DNA of 11,464 nt from assembly GCA_023954595.1 (NCBI GenBank), contig JAGSHJ010000057.1:1-11464 (forward strand). The letters run 5' to 3'. Origin of the DNA: Bacteriovoracaceae bacterium. Its GTDB lineage: Bacteria; Bdellovibrionota; Bacteriovoracia; Bacteriovoracales; Bacteriovoracaceae. Shown in pieces: positions 1-5,289 of the stretch. Position 1 is the first letter of the stretch. Each line of letters begins with the position of its first letter. Under the pieces are notes generated by a model. The model was given only the letters and a program-made list of their open reading frames with translations, had not been told where the DNA came from and did not search any database. A program made the position numbers and the translations under genes.

Positions 1-260
1 CAAAAGATGCAATCGAGTTTTGTGAGAACTACACCAATGTATATTGTGACAGCTCTTCGCAACCAACAGAGATCATCCAAGAGGCCTTAGAGCGGATTCC
101 AAATAAACTCATGTTTGGAACTGACTGGCCTTTAGTTGGAAGCAATCAAACAACGATGGTTCAAAGATCAAATATGCTGGAGATAGATAAGGAAGTACGC
201 GAGCACTTTACCCACAAAACGGCAGAGGCCATCTTTAAATTCAATACCCAATCCAAGTAG
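1..260 (+). CDS. C-terminal end of an amidohydrolase-family (Amidohydro_2) metal-dependent hydrolase, partial
   Basis: The gene enters from the left edge; its reading frame begins at base 3 and gives 85 residues before a TAG stop at 258-260. The fragment has the look of the last part of a TIM-barrel Amidohydrolase_2 protein: a strand NVYCDSSS (residues 12-19), a helix, then KLMFGTDWPLVG (35-46). FG[ST]DWP is the family's late-barrel motif, and its Asp (D41 here) is normally the metal-binding or catalytic acid. A final helix containing HKTAEAIFKF also matches the usual family ending. These enzymes hydrolyse or decarboxylate small cyclic or carboxylated substrates; the substrate cannot be told from this fragment. 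The metal-binding histidines of the N-terminal part lie outside the window. Likely cytoplasmic, since no export signal can be judged here. Family call fairly secure, exact function unknown. Confidence 0.75.
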   Translation, partial: KDAIEFCENYTNVYCDSSSQPTEIIQEALERIPNKLMFGTDWPLVGSNQTTMVQRSNMLEIDKEVREHFTHKTAEAIFKFNTQSK

Positions 261-266
261 AAGCAA

Positions 267-300
267 TAGGCCCGTGATCATTTTTATAATCTAGGGCCTA
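267..300. terminator. Inverted repeat between convergent genes, candidate bidirectional terminator
   Basis: Perfect 7-bp arms TAGGCCC (267-273) and GGGCCTA (294-300) enclose a 20-base AT-rich loop that can form a further 3-bp stem (276-278 with 289-291). It lies exactly between the stop codons of two convergent genes (260 and 310). The downstream T-run is weak on both strands, so the terminator role is inferred from position and symmetry. Confidence 0.5.
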
Positions 301-309
301 GGATTAGTT

Positions 310-1050
310 TTAGATAGCGGGTAGAGTGATCTCCACCCAAGGTCTGTTAACTTTCAAATAATTATTTTCTAACTTTTCAAGCTCGGAGAAGACTCTTCCG
401 GTAACATTTAGAATTCCGGCTCTTGCCTTATCAAGACGAAGTTTTATAAGGCCTTCTGATGGGTAATAAAAGACTTCTCCGTATCCCTTTATCCAAATTT
501 TGTTTTTCAAACTGAAATCAAACTTATTATTATTTGTCCAAATATTGATGTTATTAAATCCAACACCACCGATAAACGGTAAGTAGAAGTCCATTTTTTT
601 ATTAATACAAAGATCTAATACCGTTTCGACAATATCGTTTTTAGATGGATTCTCACACTGAATCTCAACCCCAGAAACATAACCTGCTTCACCTTTGTCT
701 GAGACGTATTCAATTCTTTCAGACTTCAAAGAAACAGAATTCGGTGTGGATACAAGATCAACTCTTTTTAAAGATACAGACTTCCAATTATAAATTTGTT
801 CTGGAACGGGGCCTACTCTAAATTCCTCACGCTCGGAGACAAGTACGAAATCTCCTGCCTGTTGATAAAGATTGAATTGCGCATCTGCACCGTAATCATC
901 TCCTTCATACACAAACACATCTGCTTGTGCACTTCCCTCGGGACTGAGGTAATCCGCCCTAAAATTGCTGACTTCTATACTTGGAAGTGCTGCATTTGCT
1001 TGCTGAGCAAAGCAAATCATTAAAACTAGTATGTATGGTAATTTTCTCAT
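310..1050 (-). CDS. Secreted or periplasmic protein of unknown function
   Basis: A 246-residue protein that I do not recognise. It opens with a classical Sec signal peptide: MRK, a hydrophobic core to about residue 15, and a likely signal peptidase I site after ANA (residue 20). The mature part is predicted mostly beta, with many alternating hydrophobic/polar stretches, an acidic DVFVYEGDDYGAD segment (44-56) and two cysteines (C132, C148) that could form a disulfide in the periplasm. The C-terminal third (about 180-245) has repeated strand-like segments ending PWVEITLPAI. There is no lipobox and no obvious catalytic motif. The start is supported by a GGGAG Shine-Dalgarno element six bases upstream of the ATG and by a perfect TATAAT 35 bases upstream. 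It lies 107 bases after another exported-protein gene on the same strand, which may be transcribed separately. Confidence 0.7.
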   Translation of the reverse strand: MRKLPYILVLMICFAQQANAALPSIEVSNFRADYLSPEGSAQADVFVYEGDDYGADAQFNLYQQAGDFVLVSEREEFRVGPVPEQIYNWKSVSLKRVDLVSTPNSVSLKSERIEYVSDKGEAGYVSGVEIQCENPSKNDIVETVLDLCINKKMDFYLPFIGGVGFNNINIWTNNNKFDFSLKNKIWIKGYGEVFYYPSEGLIKLRLDKARAGILNVTGRVFSELEKLENNYLKVNRPWVEITLPAI

Positions 1051-1085
1051 CCCTCTCTCCCTTGTGCATGTAATAGACTAGGTTG

Positions 1086-1113
1086 ATTATAAGAGAGATG
1101 TTCAGTTTTAGAA
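1086..1113 (-). promoter_or_regulatory. Predicted sigma70-type promoter for the secreted-protein gene ending at 310
   Basis: On the minus strand a perfect -10 box TATAAT sits at 1086-1091, 35 bases before the ATG at 1050. The best -35 is poor: TTCTAA at 1108-1113 with a 16-base spacer (three of six consensus bases). The -10 box is seen directly; promoter activity is inferred. Confidence 0.5.
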
Positions 1114-1157
1114 TATTGAGGCAGCCCTTTCCGGAGCGTTTCACTTTTGTTAACAGA

Positions 1158-1988
1158 TTAACGAATAAATTGATCTAATGGTTTAACCTTGGCCTTCTCT
1201 TCAGGGACGTAACTTTGATTAAACTCTCTAAGGGACTTTTCCATAAAATAGTAATGATATGAGACAAAAAGCTGTGCTGCTTTTTGAATTAATTTTTGAT
1301 CCATAACGCGAATTATTTCTCTTAGCTCGCTAGTTTTATAATCTTCGAACTGTGTACCGAGATAACTTAAAATGAGAAACTCAAATTGATCCAAAATTGT
1401 TTCATATTTTTGTTTCTCTTTGGCGGTATTTGTCGTCTTTGCCATCTCTAGTATCTTTAGCAATTCCACATGGCGGTTAAGCTCAATCTTAACCTGCTTT
1501 TTCTGATCCAATATCAATGGATTCATATTGTGGATGCCTATTAGCTTTTGTAAAAGCATCGCCTTTTCTTTTGTAATTCTTGCAGTTTTTTCTAGATCTA
1601 GTTTTTTGTGAACACCTACCAGTGATGCATCAGTATTTAAGTGTGTGATCATTTTAGAATAGAAAGGGTTCTCATAGAACTTGGCGATTTTTTGCAGCTC
1701 TTTTACGGTAAACAAATTGGCCATCTGCTTTAAGAGACCCCCTAGGTATTCATTTGCAGGAAAGCTTATATAAAAACTTTTATCCTTATGTCCCAATGCT
1801 GTAATCGGTGCATACGGATTTGTGGGCCTTGGCGCCTGAGAGTTCTTAACGGTCTCAACAAATGAGACAAAGTTTAAAATACCGACATTGGACAATACTT
1901 TGTTCGCCCAGACGTATTTTTGCGTTTCATCCGCTCCAAAACTAGAAAAGCAGACAAGCGCAGTAATTGTAATCAATAACTTTCGCAT
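1158..1988 (-). CDS. Exported helical protein, weakly DUF2059-like
   Basis: A 276-residue protein with an N-terminal signal peptide (MRKLLITITALVCFSSFGA, cleavage near residue 19), so probably periplasmic. The rest is predicted almost entirely alpha-helical, rich in Lys, Glu and Gln, with no internal membrane segment. A helix pair around residues 92-115 (FTVKELQKIAKFYENPFYSK) has the 'EL..i..FY..p' pattern seen in DUF2059 proteins, and a second EL-containing helix (around 221-246) resembles a degenerate copy. I treat the DUF2059 link as a weak resemblance only. No catalytic residues are apparent. The ATG is chosen because it places the signal peptide at the exact N-terminus; its ribosome-binding site is weak. 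The gene follows asnS by 47 bases on the same strand and has its own perfect TATAAT upstream. Confidence 0.65.
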   Translation of the reverse strand: MRKLLITITALVCFSSFGADETQKYVWANKVLSNVGILNFVSFVETVKNSQAPRPTNPYAPITALGHKDKSFYISFPANEYLGGLLKQMANLFTVKELQKIAKFYENPFYSKMITHLNTDASLVGVHKKLDLEKTARITKEKAMLLQKLIGIHNMNPLILDQKKQVKIELNRHVELLKILEMAKTTNTAKEKQKYETILDQFEFLILSYLGTQFEDYKTSELREIIRVMDQKLIQKAAQLFVSYHYYFMEKSLREFNQSYVPEEKAKVKPLDQFIR

Positions 1989-2003
1989 GTCTGCTTATCG
2001 GAT

Positions 2004-2009
2004 ATTATA
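2004..2009 (-). promoter_or_regulatory. Predicted -10 box upstream of the exported helical protein gene
   Basis: A perfect TATAAT on the minus strand lies 15 bases before the ATG at 1988, inside the short asnS-downstream gap. No convincing -35 hexamer is found at 15-18 bases. If used, the leader would be only about 8-10 bases. The gap is AT-rich, so a chance match is possible. Confidence 0.3.
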
Positions 2010-2035
2010 TTCTAATACTTTAAAATCAGTACTTT

Positions 2036-3418
2036 TTAAAACTCCACATGATTTGGCGTTCTATGGAACGGGATAACATCACGGATATTGCTCATACCTG
2101 TAATGTACATAACCGCACGCTCAAAACCTAGGCCAAAACCAGAGTGTGGAACAGTACCATGACGTCTAAGGTCTAAGAACCAATCATAGAGATCTTCTTC
2201 CATCCCCATCTCGTTCATTCTTTCAACCAACTTATCGTAGTTCTCTTCTCTTTGAGACCCACCAATAATTTCGCCAACACCTGGAACTAGAATGTCCATT
2301 GCACGAACTGTTTTACCATCTTCGTTTTGCTTCATATAGAAGGCCTTAATGTCACGAGGGTAGTCAGTTACAATAACTGGGCCATTGAAGTGCTCATCAG
2401 TTAAGAAACGCTCATGCTCAGTTTGAAGATCAGCGCCCCACTCGACTTTGTATTCAAACTTCTTTTTACAGTTTTGAAGAATCTCTACAGCTTCGGTGTA
2501 TGTGATCTTTTTAAATGGTGCATTTGCAACACTTTCAAGCTTTGACTTTAATCCCTTGTCGATAAAGCGATTTAGGAACTCTAGCTCTTCTGGACATTTT
2601 TCCATCGCATACTTGATCATGTACTGAATATAGTCAGCACCAAGTTGTGCAATATCATCAAGGTCAGCAAAAGCAACCTCTGGCTCGATCATCCAAAACT
2701 CTGCCAAGTGTCTTGGCGTGTTTGAATTCTCAGATCTAAAAGTTGGTCCAAATGTATAGATTGAACCTAAAGCAGTGGCAAAAGCCTCTCCTTCAAGTTG
2801 ACCTGTAACACATAGGTAGGCCTGTTTTCCGAAGTAATCTTCACTCCAGTCAATTTCACCTTTATCATTCTTCGGTGGATTTGCCGGATCAAGAGTTGAT
2901 ACTCTAAAAAGCTCCCCTGCACCTTCCGCGTCCATTGCCGTAACAATAGGAGTGTTTACGTAGAAGAAGCCTTTCTCATCAAAGAATTTGTGAGTGGCCT
3001 GTGCCAGGTGGTGGCGAATTCTGAAAACGGCACCAAAGGTATTTGTTCTAGGTCTAAGGTGAGCAATCTCACGAAGAAACTCCATCGAAGTTCCTTTCTT
3101 TTGAAGAGGATAGTCCTCACCTACGTTTCCATAAATCTCAACATTGGTAGCATGCAATTCAATTGGTTGCTTGCCTTGAGACTCAACAACCTTACCAGTG
3201 ATAGCAAATGAAGAGCCTGTTCCACATTTACTGAATTGCTCATAATTAGGAAGTTCAGCATCAGCAATAATTTGAAGATCGCCTTGAGAAGACCCATCAT
3301 TTAGGATGATGAAGTTAAAAGTCTTTGTTTTACGCTGGGACCTAAGCCATCCTTTAACGACAACTTCTTCCCCTACCGGTTTTTGAGCGTAAAGCTCTTT
3401 AATAGTCCATCGCTTCAT
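2036..3418 (-). CDS. asnS: Asparaginyl-tRNA synthetase
   Basis: A cytoplasmic class IIb aminoacyl-tRNA synthetase that charges tRNA-Asn with asparagine using ATP. The 460-residue length fits bacterial AsnRS. The N-terminal OB-fold anticodon-binding domain spans about 17-100 (VVVKGWLRSQRKTKTFNFI). It is followed by HLRPRTNTFGAVFRIRH (120-136), leading into motif 1 (around 142-160). Motif 2 is FGPTFRSENSNTPRHLAEFW (223-242), with the ATP-contacting arginine in FRSE. Motif 3 is GFGLGFERAV near the C-terminus (427-436), and the protein ends IPFHRTPNHVEF as is typical. The AsnRS-type segment around 190-212 (WSEDYFGKQAYLCVTGQLEGE) separates it from AspRS. Its ATG shares one base with the TAA of the upstream kinase gene, and a GGAG element (3427-3430) lies eight bases before the ATG inside the kinase gene, pointing to coupled translation. 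No terminator is visible after the stop. Confidence 0.97.
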   Translation of the reverse strand: MKRWTIKELYAQKPVGEEVVVKGWLRSQRKTKTFNFIILNDGSSQGDLQIIADAELPNYEQFSKCGTGSSFAITGKVVESQGKQPIELHATNVEIYGNVGEDYPLQKKGTSMEFLREIAHLRPRTNTFGAVFRIRHHLAQATHKFFDEKGFFYVNTPIVTAMDAEGAGELFRVSTLDPANPPKNDKGEIDWSEDYFGKQAYLCVTGQLEGEAFATALGSIYTFGPTFRSENSNTPRHLAEFWMIEPEVAFADLDDIAQLGADYIQYMIKYAMEKCPEELEFLNRFIDKGLKSKLESVANAPFKKITYTEAVEILQNCKKKFEYKVEWGADLQTEHERFLTDEHFNGPVIVTDYPRDIKAFYMKQNEDGKTVRAMDILVPGVGEIIGGSQREENYDKLVERMNEMGMEEDLYDWFLDLRRHGTVPHSGFGLGFERAVMYITGMSNIRDVIPFHRTPNHVEF

Positions 3419-4425
3419 TATTTAGTCTCCGAAAACTCGTTAAGTACGCCTTTGGCCTCGGTCCAAGTTAGACGTGGACCAAATTGAGAAACAATTTTTG
3501 AACTTGCAAGACTTGCTAGAGATCCAGCTGCGGCCATTCCATGTCCACTAGTTAGAGCGTAAAGGAATGCTCCTGCGAACATATCGCCTGCACCGTTTGA
3601 ATCCACAGCACTTGTTGCGTATGGCTCAATATCAATGAAAGTTTTTTCATCCCAAAGAATCGCACCGTTTTTACCAAGTGTAATAGCAAAACGTTTTGCA
3701 ACTTTCTTAAGCTCTTCTCTAGCGTGAGAAAGATCACTTGTTTGAGCAAACTCCATTGCTTCAGACTCGTTACAGAATAGTAGATCAACTCCACCATCTA
3801 GAATCTCAGCAACATTGTCTTTAAAGAATTTAACCATATTTGGATCACTCATAGTGAAAGCAACTTTAACGCCATTTTCTTGAGCAATCTTTTTAGCTTT
3901 AAGAGCAGCTTTTTGCCCAGATGGGCTAGCAACCAAGTAACCTTCAATATAAAGCCACTTAGAGTTTTTAATTTCCTCTTCAACCAATTCTTCTTCACTG
4001 AAAGTTGCAGTGATTCCAAGGTATGTGTTCATAGTTCTCTCAGCATCTGGAGTAACCATAACCATACACTTACCAGTCGTTCCCTCAGGAGCTGTCTCTG
4101 GAGTGTATTTAGTGTGAACACCGTTGTCTTTAAGATCATTTAGATAGAAGTTTCCTGTTTCATCATTAGCAACTTTACATGAATAGAAGCTATTTCCACC
4201 AAACTGGCTAACTGCGATAACAGTATTTGCAGCACTTCCACCACAGGCCTTCTTAATTTCATCCTGGTGTCTAGAGTGAAGAACTTCCAAAAGCTCGTTT
4301 TGACGATCTTCTTCAACAAGAGTCATAAGACCCTTCTCTACATTGTTTTCAGTAAAAAATTCATCGTTAACAGTAAATTCCATATCGACCAAAGCATTGC
4401 CGATACCATAGACATCGTATTTCAT
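3418..4425 (-). CDS. PfkB-family kinase, adenosine kinase-like
   Basis: A 335-residue ribokinase/PfkB-fold kinase. The opening YDVYGIGNALVDMEF and KGLMTLVEEDRQNELL resemble the adenosine kinase subgroup. The first PfkB signature is CGGSAANTVIAVSQFGG (61-77). The second is AVDSNGAGDMFAGAFLYAL (273-291), holding the GAGD anion hole with the catalytic base Asp281. These enzymes transfer the ATP gamma-phosphate to a nucleoside or sugar hydroxyl; adenosine is the best guess (adenosine salvage from the SAM cycle), but a sugar substrate cannot be excluded. Start choice: an in-frame TTG lies 12 bases upstream (4435-4437), but the GGGAG ribosome-binding site (4431-4435) overlaps that TTG and is five bases from the ATG at 4425, so the ATG is preferred. 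The stop overlaps the asnS start by one base. Confidence 0.9.
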   Translation of the reverse strand: MKYDVYGIGNALVDMEFTVNDEFFTENNVEKGLMTLVEEDRQNELLEVLHSRHQDEIKKACGGSAANTVIAVSQFGGNSFYSCKVANDETGNFYLNDLKDNGVHTKYTPETAPEGTTGKCMVMVTPDAERTMNTYLGITATFSEEELVEEEIKNSKWLYIEGYLVASPSGQKAALKAKKIAQENGVKVAFTMSDPNMVKFFKDNVAEILDGGVDLLFCNESEAMEFAQTSDLSHAREELKKVAKRFAITLGKNGAILWDEKTFIDIEPYATSAVDSNGAGDMFAGAFLYALTSGHGMAAAGSLASLASSKIVSQFGPRLTWTEAKGVLNEFSETK

Positions 4426-4453
4426 GGAAGCTCCCAATTTTTAAGGCGTTTTT

Positions 4454-4477
4454 TTCGCTCTACCATAGCGAATTTTT
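4454..4477 (+). other. Hairpin with T-run reading on the plus strand, against the flanking genes; terminator or operator
   Basis: TTCGCT (4454-4459) and AGCGAA (4467-4472) form a perfect 6-bp stem around a 7-base loop, followed on the plus strand by five Ts. This is terminator-like only for plus-strand transcripts, yet both flanking genes are on the minus strand. Read on the minus strand, the same 19 bases contain a weak -10-like TATGGT upstream of the kinase gene, so an operator is an alternative. Confidence 0.35.
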
Positions 4478-4498
4478 AGGGAAATAGCCAGAATTTGC

Positions 4499-5212
4499 CT
4501 AAAGATAGACATCATAGATTGTGGACTTTTGCCCAAAAGACATGCTCGCTCCAGCGAGAAGAGGTACCGCTTTGCTTGAGCGCTTGATCACAAGTCTCTT
4601 TTTGGTCTCCCTTAAAAGGTTTGCACAATCTTTGGCATCGAGGTCAGCTGAAATGACCTCGCGGAATATCCGCATCTCTTTACGAGGTGCGGCCTTATCA
4701 TTTTTTTGTTCATACATTGGATCAAAATATATGGTGTCGTAATCTAGACGCTCTTTCACGATCTCTTGAGCAGCTTTGGCACAAAACTCCAAACCAGAAA
4801 CATTTGTAGTCTGCTTCAGTGCATTAACGATCAATGCTTGTGCAAAAGGACTTCTTTCGCACGCCAAGACCTGGCAATCCATAGCTAGAATAAGCATGGT
4901 GTCTTTGAGTGTCCCTGCTGTAGCGTCCAACACTCTTGGCCTTGGTTTGCCTTTTTTTATTCCCAAAGCTTTTGCCAGGGGCTGATTATATACAGAATTC
5001 TTGTAGAAAAATTTCTTGTGATAATTGATTTGGGAGTCCAAATCCAGACGGATTGGCGAGCAGAACTCTCCCCTCAAATGAAGAAGAGCGTTTGAATCAA
5101 GTTCAAAGTCACCTGGGCTATCAAGATGTGCCTGCACCAATGAGGCCTCTTCAGGCAGGATATCTTTGAATTCCTCAAAATTAATTTCGTTTTTTTGGTT
5201 AAAAAATCTCAT
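4499..5212 (-). CDS. rsmJ: 16S rRNA (guanine-N2) methyltransferase RsmJ-like, SAM-dependent
   Basis: A 237-residue cytoplasmic Rossmann-fold methyltransferase resembling RsmJ (YhiQ), which in E. coli makes m2G1516 in 16S rRNA using S-adenosylmethionine. Evidence: a stretch like SPIRLDLDSQINYHKKFF (52-69) with a following PLAKALGIKKG (78-88); the SAM-binding motif VLDATAGTLKDTMLI (94-108); the acidic strand CQVLACERSP (113-122); and the signature IYFDPMY (161-167) followed by a charged stretch and KEMRIF (178-183). The last part, ADLDAKDC then KRLVIKRSSKAVPLLAG (205-221), aligns from memory with the RsmJ C-terminus. The SAM loop is TLKD where the enterobacterial protein has LGRD, so it is a diverged member. 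The ATG at 5212 has only a weak GGGA element. It is divergent from gcvP across a 77-base gap and 73 bases upstream of the kinase gene. Confidence 0.85.
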   Translation of the reverse strand: MRFFNQKNEINFEEFKDILPEEASLVQAHLDSPGDFELDSNALLHLRGEFCSPIRLDLDSQINYHKKFFYKNSVYNQPLAKALGIKKGKPRPRVLDATAGTLKDTMLILAMDCQVLACERSPFAQALIVNALKQTTNVSGLEFCAKAAQEIVKERLDYDTIYFDPMYEQKNDKAAPRKEMRIFREVISADLDAKDCANLLRETKKRLVIKRSSKAVPLLAGASMSFGQKSTIYDVYL

Positions 5213-5220
5213 AAATCCCA

Positions 5221-5249
5221 GTCACAATAGCATATTTTTGCGCTATATA
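5221..5249 (+). promoter_or_regulatory. Predicted sigma70-type promoter for gcvP
   Basis: GTCACA (5221-5226, four of six -35 consensus bases), a 17-base spacer, and TATATA (5244-5249, four of six -10 bases) lie 40 bases upstream of the gcvP ATG. The spacing is ideal. A GAGG ribosome-binding site follows at 5277-5280, nine bases before the start. The 77-base gap is too short for a tandem glycine riboswitch and none is seen. Confidence 0.5.
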
Positions 5250-5289
5250 GTAAGTTTCAAAAAGAACTTTTTACACGAGGAAAGCCCCA

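Noticed and set aside
1086..1157. Terminator between the two exported-protein genes
   Set aside because: No stable stem followed by a T-run was found on the minus strand; TGTTAACA is only a short palindrome.
3880..4143. Plus-strand open frame of 87 codons antisense to the kinase gene
   Set aside because: Fully inside a conserved PfkB coding region, with no ribosome-binding site and no protein-like composition.
4435..4437. In-frame TTG as the start of the kinase gene
   Set aside because: The GGGAG ribosome-binding site overlaps this TTG and is correctly spaced for the ATG at 4425.
4776..4985. Plus-strand open frame of 69 codons antisense to rsmJ
   Set aside because: It covers the conserved SAM-binding region of rsmJ on the other strand; a shadow frame.
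5213..5289. Glycine riboswitch upstream of gcvP
   Set aside because: The gap is only 77 bases, with a promoter-like pair and a ribosome-binding site filling it; there is no room for a glycine aptamer.
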